A stretch of DNA of 64,000 nt, from NCBI GenBank assembly GCA_964392175.1, contig CAYMOJ010000007.1, positions 1 through 64,000 of the forward strand, given 5' to 3'. The translations under genes were made by a program, and so were the position numbers. Positions 7,687 to 15,703 of this stretch are shown here, in pieces (the first letter of the stretch is position 1; every line of letters begins with the position of its first letter). The notes under the pieces were generated by a model that did not search any database, was not told where the DNA came from, and worked only from the letters and a program-made list of their open reading frames with translations. Source of the DNA: Firm-04 sp964392175. Lineage in GTDB: Bacteria; Bacillota; Clostridia; Oscillospirales; Ruminococcaceae.

Positions 7687-8739
7687 ATGGCTACTGCTGC
7701 ACAGCGACGGATTAAATCTGTCAGTTATGCGAAGTACGGCTACATATTTGTGGCGCCGTTCTTTATCGTGTATTTCATTTTTATGCTCTGGCCGCTGATC
7801 GAAACCTTCATTTTGGCGGTCAAGGGTAATGGTGTCGGTGAAAGCTTGGATGCTGCTGGCACTTCCACCTCTTGCTTTGTCGGTCTTGATAACTTCAAGA
7901 CGATTCTCTTCGGTGGTTCTGATTTCAAATCCATGGGTATTCATCAGCGCTTCGTTCGCTGCATGAAGAACACCGTGATCATTTGGGGCGGTAACTTTAT
8001 CCCCCAGATTGCCCTTTCCCTTTTGCTTGCTGTCTGGTTTACGGATATGCGTGTTAAAATGCCCGGCAAAGGCTTCTTTAAAGTCGTTATGTATATGCCG
8101 AACATTATCACCGCTGCGTCCGTTGCCGGTTTGTTCCTTTGCTTGCTGTCTGATTCTCAGTATTCTGTAGCCAACACGTTTTTGCTTCAACATGAATGGA
8201 TTGAAGAGGCGTTCTTCTTCTCAACCAATAAATGGTCATCCCGTATTATCATTATGTTCATCCAAGTGTGGATGTGGTTTGGTAATACCATGATCATGTT
8301 GATGTCCGGTATCATGGGCATTAACGGTTCGCTCTTTGAGGCTGCTGAGATCGACGGTGCAAATTCCCGCCAGACCTTCTGGCGCGTTACGCTGCCCCTG
8401 CTGAAGTCCATTATGGTTTATACACTGCTGACCTCCATGATCGGTGGTTTCCAGATGTTCGATATTCCGTATATGTACCACTTGGGCGCAAATCTTAACG
8501 AGCATACTGAAACAGCCGCTGTTTTCATCTATGAAATGTTCCATAAGAACTTTGCTTCTCCCAGTTACGGTTATTCCGCAGCTGCTTCTGTCATTCTCTT
8601 TGTGATCACCAGTATCCTTGGCGCAATCGTGTTCTATGTGCAGCGCGATAAGCATGCCATCGAGATCAAGAAAAAGAGAAAGCAGGCTATGAAAGAGGCA
8701 AAGCGTATGGCGAAGCAGGGAGGTGGCCTTGGCTTATGA
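7687..8739 (+). CDS. Sugar ABC transporter permease (MalF/UgpA type)
   Basis: A 350-residue permease with six predicted membrane segments. The inner-loop EAA motif, which docks the ATPase, is clear at about residues 217-239 (EAAEIDGANSRQTFWRVTLP). The C-terminal tail is very basic. GAAAGGGTG precedes the ATG at 7687. It overlaps the next permease by four bases (ATGA), so translation is likely coupled. Together with the binding protein at 6027 it forms a carbohydrate importer of the CUT1 class. Substrate is not determined by the sequence. Confidence 0.88.
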   Translation: MATAAQRRIKSVSYAKYGYIFVAPFFIVYFIFMLWPLIETFILAVKGNGVGESLDAAGTSTSCFVGLDNFKTILFGGSDFKSMGIHQRFVRCMKNTVIIWGGNFIPQIALSLLLAVWFTDMRVKMPGKGFFKVVMYMPNIITAASVAGLFLCLLSDSQYSVANTFLLQHEWIEEAFFFSTNKWSSRIIIMFIQVWMWFGNTMIMLMSGIMGINGSLFEAAEIDGANSRQTFWRVTLPLLKSIMVYTLLTSMIGGFQMFDIPYMYHLGANLNEHTETAAVFIYEMFHKNFASPSYGYSAAASVILFVITSILGAIVFYVQRDKHAIEIKKKRKQAMKEAKRMAKQGGGLGL

Positions 8740-9632
8740 GCAAAAAAGTAAAGTATGCTTCTGAGGGCAAGAGCTACCAGACTTCGATCAACATTAAATC
8801 CGCACTGATTTTTATCGTGCTGATTCTGTTGACCATCATCTGCTTAGGCCCGATCTACATCATGGTGATGAACGCAACGCGTTCGCACTCGGATATCGTC
8901 CTGAATGGTGTCAGCCTGATCCCCGGTAAGGAACTGCTGAAAAACCTGAAGGAATTGCAAACGAACAGCTTATACAGTAGCTTTTATCATCCGTTGGTCG
9001 GTATGAAGAACTCTCTGATTATTGCTGCATCTTGTTGCGCTCTGACCGTGTTCTTCTCCGGGCTGACTGCTTATGGCTTGGTCGTTTACGATTTCAAAAT
9101 GAGTGGCCCCATGTTCACGTTTATTTTGGCTGTTATGATGGTGCCTACTCAGGTTACATCCGTTGGTTTCCTGAACTTGATCATTGATTTGAATATGCTT
9201 GATAGCTATCTGCCGCTGATCATTCCTTCGATTGCAGCACCCGCTATCGTATTCTTCATGCGTCAATATATGCTGTCCTCGTTCCCGTTGGATATCATTG
9301 AGGCTGCACGAATTGATGGCTCCAACGAGTTCCGTACCTTCCTGACGATTTCTGTCCCGATGATGAAGCCGGCGTTCGCTGTACAAGCTATTTTTGCCTT
9401 CATTCAGAAGTGGAATGATTACTACAATCAGTCTCTCGTTCTGGTTTCCGGCAAAGCTTCTCAGTTGACCACGCCTATGATGATTCAGAAGGTTATTGCT
9501 ATTGATAGAACCCCGAATCAGGGTGCAAACTATCTGGCAATTACACTCTCCATCATTCCTGTTGTTGTCATCTATCTCGTACTCTCTAAGTACATCATCG
9601 CAGGTGTTGCAGCCGGCGGTGTGAAGGAGTAA
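8736..9632 (+). CDS. Sugar ABC transporter permease (MalG/UgpE type)
   Basis: A 298-residue second permease. Six hydrophobic segments are visible, and the EAA loop reads EAARIDGSNEFRTFLTISVP at about residues 188-207. It shares a four-base overlap with the preceding permease gene and would form a heterodimer with it. The operon ends at the terminator at 9646. No ATPase gene follows, which is usual for importers that borrow a common ATPase. Confidence 0.88.
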   Translation: MSKKVKYASEGKSYQTSINIKSALIFIVLILLTIICLGPIYIMVMNATRSHSDIVLNGVSLIPGKELLKNLKELQTNSLYSSFYHPLVGMKNSLIIAASCCALTVFFSGLTAYGLVVYDFKMSGPMFTFILAVMMVPTQVTSVGFLNLIIDLNMLDSYLPLIIPSIAAPAIVFFMRQYMLSSFPLDIIEAARIDGSNEFRTFLTISVPMMKPAFAVQAIFAFIQKWNDYYNQSLVLVSGKASQLTTPMMIQKVIAIDRTPNQGANYLAITLSIIPVVVIYLVLSKYIIAGVAAGGVKE

Positions 9633-9645
9633 TTCTTCGTAGCAG

Positions 9646-9679
9646 AAAGCACAGTGTCATTTGGCACTGTGCTTTTTTT
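9646..9679 (+). terminator. Terminator of the sugar ABC operon
   Basis: AAAGCACAGTG pairs with CACTGTGCTTT over an 8-base loop and is followed by a run of T residues. It lies 13 bases after the stop codon of the second permease gene. Confidence 0.85.
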
Positions 9680-9698
9680 CTGAAAGGAGGACACTGCT

Positions 9699-10451
9699 AT
9701 GCGATCGGATTTTTTACAGGCAATTTTCGCTGCACAATGCGATGCAGGCTGCAAGGGCATTGGTACATTGCATGAGCGCAGTTTGCATCTCGCACTAAAA
9801 TATTATTTTGCTCCCGATGCGACAACGCATGAGCAATGTGTCGGTGGCTTTGTTGCGGATGCTGTAACAGAGGATGGCGTGATCGAGGTGCAAACGCGCT
9901 GCTTTTCACGTCTAAAAGATAAGTTAACTGTTTTTTTGGAACATTGCCCTGTGACGGTTGTGCATCCCATTGCAGTATGTAAATGGGTCGTGTGGGTTGA
10001 TGATCATGGCGAGGTGCAATCCAGACGGAAGTCTCCAAAACGAGAGTCAATATATACAGCAATGAGAGAAATATATGCACTGCGTCAATGGATCGGGCGA
10101 TATCCACTGCGATTTGCCTTTTGCTTTGTAGAAGTGGAACAGTATCGGTGTCTAAATGGTTACGGAAAGCAGAAAAAAATTCGCGGGGAGCATATAGATC
10201 GTATGCCGCTGTCGCTCCATAAAATTGTGATGCTGGAAACGCCTGCTGACTATCTCGCACTGCTTCCGTGTGATCTCCCGATGCAATTTTGTGCTGTAGA
10301 GGCTGCAAAACGAACGAAATGCACCGTATCTGATATGCGTATGCTGCTTAATCTTTTAGCACAGTTGCACATTGTAGAAAAGTGCGGCAAGCGTGGCAGA
10401 GCCAATCTTTGGCAGCTGACCGAGTACGGCTTCGACATCAGGGGGCGTTGA
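9699..10451 (+). CDS. Possible PD-(D/E)XK nuclease-like protein with winged helix
   Basis: A 250-residue protein I do not recognise by name. Residues 24-85 look like a nuclease-fold core: LHERSLHLALKYYF, then VGGFVADAV, then GVIEVQT, then VTVVHPI. The order acidic-residue strand (D53) followed by E-x-Q(K) fits PD-(D/E)XK folds, with Gln at the Lys position. A central basic region (RRKSPKRES) and a C-terminal winged-helix-like segment (about 205-245) follow. GAAAGGAGG precedes the ATG. Its last codons lie in the dpaA relic (10441 onwards), so the gene marks the right edge of the DNA that splits dpaA. It could equally be a regulator with a dead nuclease fold. Confidence 0.55.
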   Translation: MRSDFLQAIFAAQCDAGCKGIGTLHERSLHLALKYYFAPDATTHEQCVGGFVADAVTEDGVIEVQTRCFSRLKDKLTVFLEHCPVTVVHPIAVCKWVVWVDDHGEVQSRRKSPKRESIYTAMREIYALRQWIGRYPLRFAFCFVEVEQYRCLNGYGKQKKIRGEHIDRMPLSLHKIVMLETPADYLALLPCDLPMQFCAVEAAKRTKCTVSDMRMLLNLLAQLHIVEKCGKRGRANLWQLTEYGFDIRGR

Positions 10452-10593
10452 TGTTGAAGCGGCTGCCGCATTGGGGATAAAGGTCATCTGGGCACTTTCG
10501 TTACCGGGAAAAACTTCACCGGTTACTGCCGGAGAGATCGTTGCAGATACCGTTCTTGGCATTCTGGCAGAGGAGGGTGATGCACATGACTGA
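10441..10593 (+). pseudogene. dpaA: Relic of dipicolinate synthase subunit A, C-terminal part
   Basis: The frame of codons starting at 10441 encodes GGVDVEAAAALGIKVIW, then ALSLPGKTSPVTAGEI, then VADTVLGIL, and stops at 10591-10593. This is the C-terminal segment of DpaA, normally directly continuous with the ...ASKPGG end of the fragment at 4227-4472. It has no start codon or upstream DpaA sequence; upstream is the end of the gene at 9699. Its stop still overlaps the dpaB start by eight bases, as in an original dpaA-dpaB operon. GCGGCTGCCG occurs in frame both here (10459-10468) and in the left fragment (4449-4458). Confidence 0.8.
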
Positions 10594-11188
10594 CCTTCAT
10601 GGATGTCGCCTGGGATTTGCCCTTTGTGGTTCCTTCTGCTGCACCAGAAGGGCGTTGACTGCGGCAAAAGCTTGCGCTGAAGCAGGTGCGGAACTTTTGC
10701 CAATTGTATCAGAGCATTTTGCGGAAACCACTACACGATTTGGTTCGCCGACATCTTTTTTGGAGGAACTGGCATTGTTGGGCGATGGAAAAATCGTGCG
10801 CAGCATTGTGGATGCCGAACCGATCGGGCCGAAGCAGCTGACCGATGCTTTGGTGGTTGCTCCTTGTACGGGCAATACACTAGCGAAATTGGCGGCAGGC
10901 ATGACCGATAACACTGTCACGATGGCAGTGAAGTCTCATTTGCGTGGTAGCAAACCTGTGATTCTTTGCATCTCCACCAATGATGGCTTGTCCGCTTCGG
11001 CGCGCAATTTAGGCGATTTACTGAATCGCAAACATTACTTCTTTGTGCCTTTCGGGCAAGATGCTCCCATGCAAAAACCAACATCCCTTGTGGGCGATTT
11101 CACTCGAATTCCCGAAACCGTTGCAGCGGCGATGGCGCATCGACAGCTGCAACCAATCTTAATATCTTATATGACAGAAAAATCTTGA
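10586..11188 (+). CDS. dpaB: Dipicolinate synthase subunit B
   Basis: A 200-residue flavoprotein of the DpaB (SpoVFB) family. With DpaA it makes dipicolinic acid for spores. Family motifs are present in order: GFALCGSFC near the N terminus, TTTRFGSPTSF, APCTGNTLAKLAAGMTD, the ISTND(G)L strand, and YFFVPFGQDAPMQKP. The length is normal and no stop or frameshift is seen. AGGAGG lies nine bases before the ATG at 10586; an ATG at 10580 is too close. The partner dpaA is broken, so the protein has either lost its role recently or serves another flavin-dependent reaction. The assignment is firm; present function is open. Confidence 0.88.
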   Translation: MTDLHGCRLGFALCGSFCCTRRALTAAKACAEAGAELLPIVSEHFAETTTRFGSPTSFLEELALLGDGKIVRSIVDAEPIGPKQLTDALVVAPCTGNTLAKLAAGMTDNTVTMAVKSHLRGSKPVILCISTNDGLSASARNLGDLLNRKHYFFVPFGQDAPMQKPTSLVGDFTRIPETVAAAMAHRQLQPILISYMTEKS

Positions 11189-11213
11189 TTTTTGCAGGTG
11201 AATGTGCTATGAT
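11185..11213 (+). promoter_or_regulatory. Promoter of the YfhO-family gene
   Basis: TTGATT and TATGAT are separated by exactly 17 bases. The -35 box overlaps the last codons of dpaB. Transcription would begin near 11220, right at the start of the folded leader at 11222. Confidence 0.65.
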
Positions 11214-11221
11214 ATACCCTG

Positions 11222-11326
11222 GGTGACATCGCATCAGGTTCGCTTGAGGGCTTGCCATTGTAGTGACTCTGTGCGATGTTACCGCCAGCACATTAAGAAA
11301 AAATCTACACGACTTCGCCGGCGAAG
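11222..11326 (+). ncRNA. Structured 5' leader RNA upstream of the YfhO-family gene
   Basis: A 12-bp helix pairs GGTGACATCGCA (11222-11233) with TGCGATGTTACC (11272-11283). Directly inside it a small hairpin TCAGG-TTCG-CTTGA (11234-11247) is stacked, leaving about 24 bases that could form a third arm. Downstream, CTTCGCCGGCGAAG (11313-11326) is a perfect 14-base palindrome. The folded domain sits at the predicted 5' end of the message. It could be an RNA regulatory element or a 5' stability element. It does not match a riboswitch class I know. Confidence 0.4.
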
Positions 11327-11396
11327 ATCCGTAAGCTTTCATGTTGGGCTCCCTCTTTGCCGCCAGGTTTCTTTGCAATCATAAAGGAGGCACTCG

Positions 11397-14093
11397 TTGA
11401 AATCCGATGGTCGTTGCCGTAATCTGTGCAGTGTTTTACTGCCTGCTGTCTGCGGCACATTGCTCACGCTTGGACTGTTTGTTCTTTTTTATGCGTTGTT
11501 TGATATCTACCCCTTTGGTGCCAAATCCATTGTCTGGTGTGATATGGAGCAACAAGCTGTGCCACTGCTGCTGCAATGTAAGCAGATCTTACAGCGTGGA
11601 GAATCCTTGCTGTATACGCAACTGGACGCTGGCGGCATGAGCTTTTACGGCGTGTTTTTCTTCTTTCTTAGCAACCCACTTTCGTTTTTGGTATTGCTTA
11701 CCGATATGCCTGTATCTTCGCTGATGAACTTCTTGGTTCCGTTGAAGCTGGCGATGGCATCGGGCAGTATGGTGATTTTGCTACGGCGACAGACTCCCAA
11801 GCTTTCTCCCGCATTTGCAGTGCTTCTGGGGCTGATGTACGGTTTTTGTGGCTATGGTCTGATGTACTATCAGAACCTGATGTGGTTGGATGTACAGGCT
11901 TTGGCACCGTTGTTACTGTTGGCTGTAGATACACTCTTGCAAAAAGGAAAGGTACTGCCGTATTTCTGTTGCATCTGCTTTCAGATGATCCTTTGCTACT
12001 ATATCGGTTATATGACCGTTGTTTTTTTGCTGCTGTATGTGGGGGTGTATGCATTCCTTACACCGCGCGTAGAGCGCAAACAGTTGCATTTGCGCGATTT
12101 TTGGATGACCAGTGCTGCGGCTGCATTGGCAACTGCCTTTGTATGGCTGCCATCCTTTTTGCAGATTATGCGTTCGGCACGCAGCGGTAATTTGATCCAA
12201 TCGTTGGCCAATTGCTATTTGTTTCATGCACTGGAGGATCGTTTGCTGCTGCTGGCGGCAACTGCGATTGTATTTGCAGTGCTGCCATTTTTGTTTCGTA
12301 AACATCTTCCCATGCCGCGTGGGGAACAATGCAGAATGTGCGTGCTGTATGTGTTGTTTGTCATCGCCATGATCTTTGATCCCATCAATGCCATGTGGCA
12401 TACCGGTAACTATCAGGCGTTTCCCATGCGGTGGGCGTTTTTCATGATCATGATCGGATTGCGTATTGCCGCACAACTACTTTCGGCAGAACCTGTAGCA
12501 GAAGGGCACCAAAAGCCTGCACGCTTTTCGCGGCTTCTCCTGATCATTCTCCCGATGCTTTCCATCATGGCAGAAGTGCTACTGCTAACGGTGGGAAATG
12601 CGTACATTACAAGTTATGTGGAAACGCTGTGGGTGAATATTGAAAACCTTCTGCTTGTGCTGATCCCTACTGTGCTGACCGCGCTGTGCTATGTTGTTGT
12701 GCTGCACTGCCGATGCGAAGGAAGTATTTCACAACGGGTTGCGTTATGCATTTGCGCCGTGCTGTTTGCCGGAGAAATGACACTGCATACCTATTGCAAT
12801 GTTTGTGCCGTTGCCGAGGAGGATACGCTCTACGCGCAGACATATTCTGCGGCCGACCATATCAATGATGATGGTTTCTATCGTTTGAAAATGACTCGTA
12901 AATATGCCCATGTGAATATGGTGGGTGCGATTGGATATCCGACCATGGCGCATTATACTTCATTGACCCGAGCTGACTACCTGGAGGGCGTGAAGAAAAT
13001 GGGCTATAGTTCTTATTGGATGGAGGTTTCCTCCACGGGCGGTACTGTGTTGACTGATGCGCTCTGGGGTGTAAAATATCAGCTTGGACAGCGCCGTGAT
13101 TTTGATGAATGGGTCACTGAGATCTGGACAGATGATGTGCTGAGCATCGGGAAGACAAGCATTACGCTTCCACAAGCCATTCGTGTGCAGCAGGAACCGG
13201 AGGAGATCGCGGAGCTGCCCGGTGGAAAGCGCAGTGATGTGCAGGCATATCTTGCGGCGCAAAAGTTAGGCGACGCGGATGCGGTAGTTTCGTATCCCGT
13301 AACAAAAATAAAGAACTTGACACTGACGGAAATCGGTGATGGCGTGCAGTGTACCATCATGGATGAAAACATGAATGATAGCGATATCCGCTATACCATG
13401 TATGTTGAAGACGCACAGTATCTGTATTTTGACCTTTACTCGCTGACAGATACGCAGATTGCCAACCCACGGAATGAAAGCGTCAGTATTAGTGTAAATG
13501 GTGTGCTTGTTGAGCAAAATTATCCACAGAATTCTCGTAACGGGCTGGTTAGCCTCGGACGGTTTGAAAACGAATATGTAACCATACGCGTACTGGTGCA
13601 TCAGAATTTTGAATGCGAGAGCCTTGGCGTGTTTGGTATACGGGAAGGCACCTTGACCCATGCCGTTGCTACGCTGCCAAAAGCTGATTTGCACTACGAA
13701 AAGGGCTGCTATACTGTCACAACGGAGGGCGATACCGACGCTACATTGGTGCTGGCGATCCCCTACGATGAAGGTCTGACTGCATACATCAACGGTGAAA
13801 AAACCGAGGTCTACCGTGTGAATACCTGCGAAACCGCTGTGCGCGTGCCGCCCGGTAGTGCTACTGTGGAACTGCGATTCTTCCCTTCCGGTTTGAAAAT
13901 CGCGTTATTGCTCAGCATGGCCGGATTGCTATTGATGGGGCTGTATCTGTGGCTGCGTCGGAAATATCTGCAAAGGGAGAATGATGTACCGGAGCGTATT
14001 GCAGAAAAAATCACACTGGTGGCACTTGCCATTGTGTTGATCGTCATATATTTGTTTCCAATGATTGTGTCTTGTGTGGGTGCTTTCCTATAA
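11397..14093 (+). CDS. YfhO-family membrane protein
   Basis: An 898-residue membrane protein of the YfhO family (GT-C-like fold). In other Firmicutes such proteins help glycosylate cell-wall teichoic acids or lipids. About twelve hydrophobic segments fill residues 1-440. A large outside domain (about 440-855) follows, and a final membrane segment pair closes the protein. The early loop contains IVWCDMEQQAVPLL; acidic residues here are typical of GT-C active sites. Translation most likely starts at TTG 11397, six bases after AAAGGAGG; there is no ATG in frame nearby. The substrate is unknown. It is a single-gene transcript between its promoter and the ROK gene. Confidence 0.82.
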   Translation: MKSDGRCRNLCSVLLPAVCGTLLTLGLFVLFYALFDIYPFGAKSIVWCDMEQQAVPLLLQCKQILQRGESLLYTQLDAGGMSFYGVFFFFLSNPLSFLVLLTDMPVSSLMNFLVPLKLAMASGSMVILLRRQTPKLSPAFAVLLGLMYGFCGYGLMYYQNLMWLDVQALAPLLLLAVDTLLQKGKVLPYFCCICFQMILCYYIGYMTVVFLLLYVGVYAFLTPRVERKQLHLRDFWMTSAAAALATAFVWLPSFLQIMRSARSGNLIQSLANCYLFHALEDRLLLLAATAIVFAVLPFLFRKHLPMPRGEQCRMCVLYVLFVIAMIFDPINAMWHTGNYQAFPMRWAFFMIMIGLRIAAQLLSAEPVAEGHQKPARFSRLLLIILPMLSIMAEVLLLTVGNAYITSYVETLWVNIENLLLVLIPTVLTALCYVVVLHCRCEGSISQRVALCICAVLFAGEMTLHTYCNVCAVAEEDTLYAQTYSAADHINDDGFYRLKMTRKYAHVNMVGAIGYPTMAHYTSLTRADYLEGVKKMGYSSYWMEVSSTGGTVLTDALWGVKYQLGQRRDFDEWVTEIWTDDVLSIGKTSITLPQAIRVQQEPEEIAELPGGKRSDVQAYLAAQKLGDADAVVSYPVTKIKNLTLTEIGDGVQCTIMDENMNDSDIRYTMYVEDAQYLYFDLYSLTDTQIANPRNESVSISVNGVLVEQNYPQNSRNGLVSLGRFENEYVTIRVLVHQNFECESLGVFGIREGTLTHAVATLPKADLHYEKGCYTVTTEGDTDATLVLAIPYDEGLTAYINGEKTEVYRVNTCETAVRVPPGSATVELRFFPSGLKIALLLSMAGLLLMGLYLWLRRKYLQRENDVPERIAEKITLVALAIVLIVIYLFPMIVSCVGAFL

Positions 14094-14302
14094 AAATAGT
14101 CACAACACGCCAATCAAGATGACTTGCTATTCTAACAGTTGATGCAAATCATTTATTTACAAATCGTACACAATCTGTTCACACTAGGTTCACATTAATT
14201 TGCTATATTTATATCGTGGACAAGTGGAAGAATGAATGAAGATGTTGGTGTATGTACGAATGGAAAACACCGAAAAAAGTCGCACAAAAAGGAGTAATTA
14301 TT
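14094..14302 (+). promoter_or_regulatory. Upstream region of the ROK regulator gene
   Basis: The gap contains a repeated GTTCACA (around 14177-14195) just before TTTGCTATATTTATAT, which includes a plausible -10 box. The direct repeat next to the -10 is where an autoregulator could bind. No strong terminator for the YfhO-family gene was seen; AATAGTCA...TGACTTGCTATT forms only a weak stem. Confidence 0.35.
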
Positions 14303-15529
14303 ATGGAAAGTTTAGGCATCAGCAAACTCGACCTCAAGCGCCGTAACCGCAAGCAGATTCTGCACATTATGCGTGAGTGCGGCCCCATCTCCCGCGTGGA
14401 TATCGCAACGCAGTTGGATCTGACACGCGCCGCTGTCACTATCATCACCAATGATATGATCGAGCAGGGCGTACTGAGAGAACTGGGCGAGGCACCCGTC
14501 GACGAGCAGAACCCCAAGAAGGGACGTCGCAAGATCCTGTTGGACATCAACAAGGATACGAAGTTCGTGCTGGGTGCAATGATCAATGAGCACGACATCA
14601 CTGTAGGTCTCTCCAATGTGGCAGGTGATACGCTGGACAAGGATATGATGGTGCTGTCTGATGACATCAACCAGCAGGATATCATTTTGTTCATCGCAAA
14701 ATCTGTGCAGAAAATTCTTAAGAATGCAGGATTGACTGAAAAGCAGGTTCTGGGTATGGGCGTTGGTGTTGTTCCCGAGCGTTGGGAAGAACTGCGCGCT
14801 GATCTGCGCAGTGGCGAGCCCGATTTCTCGAAGTTGCGCTACATTCTTGAGCTGGAGTTGAATATCCCTGTTGTTTGCAGCAATGCAATTACACTGTATG
14901 GGCTGGCTTCTCTGGATTACAGCAAAGGGCCTCACCAGAATCAGTTGCTGCTGTATAGCGGTTCGCATTACAATTTGGTGGTTATCAGCGAGAACACCCT
15001 GTTGCACAATTGCGTGGTCAACAGCACCATGGTCGAGCGTATCGTGGTGAATCCCGGTGGGCGTAAGGCAGAGGGCTATCCTGATGGCTCTGTGTACGCA
15101 GAGCTGACCCCGAGCGCAATCATCGAAGGCATTCGTGAGTCGTTTAGCGCAGAGAATACCCCTGTTCTCTATGAGTTGGCAGGCGGTAATTTCGATGCTG
15201 TTACCATTCATATGATGGATGAGGCATATGTGCGGGGTGAATCTGCCGTGGTTGCATGGATGGATACCCGTATTGAGCTGTTGGCACAGTTGCTGTACAA
15301 CATGATGCTGGCTCAGTATGCAAATACCGTGGTGCTGCAAAATTATCACCTCGTTGATGCACAGGTCAGCAAGCTGCGTGCTTGCATCAAGGCGTTGGCT
15401 GATGAGGAAATGGCAAATCGTGTGCGCGTCAGCACGATTGATGAGGAGCATAGTTTCCTGGCAGGCTGTATGTATGCGGCTGAGGTCATGTTCTATTCTC
15501 AGGGCGGTCTGAAATATGACGCTCACTAA
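14303..15529 (+). CDS. ROK-family transcriptional regulator
   Basis: A 408-residue protein. Residues 8-75 form a winged helix-turn-helix (NRKQILHIMRE, then RVDIATQLDLTRAAVTIITND). The rest is a ROK sugar-kinase-like domain (LGMGVGVVPERWEEL, IPVVCSNAITLYGL). Unlike most ROK proteins it lacks the CxCGxxGC zinc motif, and the kinase loop is degraded, so sugar phosphorylation is unlikely. It probably senses a sugar and represses carbohydrate genes. AAAAGGAG precedes the ATG at 14303; a start 17 codons upstream is poorer. The targets are not evident, since the flanking genes are a YfhO protein and DegV. Confidence 0.85.
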   Translation: MESLGISKLDLKRRNRKQILHIMRECGPISRVDIATQLDLTRAAVTIITNDMIEQGVLRELGEAPVDEQNPKKGRRKILLDINKDTKFVLGAMINEHDITVGLSNVAGDTLDKDMMVLSDDINQQDIILFIAKSVQKILKNAGLTEKQVLGMGVGVVPERWEELRADLRSGEPDFSKLRYILELELNIPVVCSNAITLYGLASLDYSKGPHQNQLLLYSGSHYNLVVISENTLLHNCVVNSTMVERIVVNPGGRKAEGYPDGSVYAELTPSAIIEGIRESFSAENTPVLYELAGGNFDAVTIHMMDEAYVRGESAVVAWMDTRIELLAQLLYNMMLAQYANTVVLQNYHLVDAQVSKLRACIKALADEEMANRVRVSTIDEEHSFLAGCMYAAEVMFYSQGGLKYDAH

Positions 15530-15630
15530 GTACAGAAGTGATCTGTGCTTTGCAGGTGGATGCAGCGGTTTGTTCAAATTCTATGAAAGATCGCGTTTCC
15601 CCCAATTTCTGTAACCAATATCCGATACAA

Positions 15631-15673
15631 AAAAGCGGTACGCCTTGATGAAAAGGCGCACCGCTTTTTATTT
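15631..15673. terminator. Bidirectional terminator between ROK and DegV genes
   Basis: AAAAGCGGTACGCCTT pairs with AAGGCGCACCGCTTTT across a 5-base loop with one mismatch. It is followed by a T-run on the plus strand and mirrored by an A-run, so it can end transcripts from both convergent genes. Confidence 0.8.
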
Positions 15674-15703
15674 TTGATATCATGTATTTCGGTATGATGA
15701 AAT

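Noticed and set aside
11202..11384. A 60-residue plus-strand frame in the leader of the YfhO-family gene.
   Set aside because: It lies across the folded leader RNA, has no ribosome site and no recognisable protein feature.
14312..15577. A 421-residue open frame on the minus strand across the ROK gene.
   Set aside because: Antisense shadow; no domains, no start signals, and the plus-strand gene has clear family motifs.
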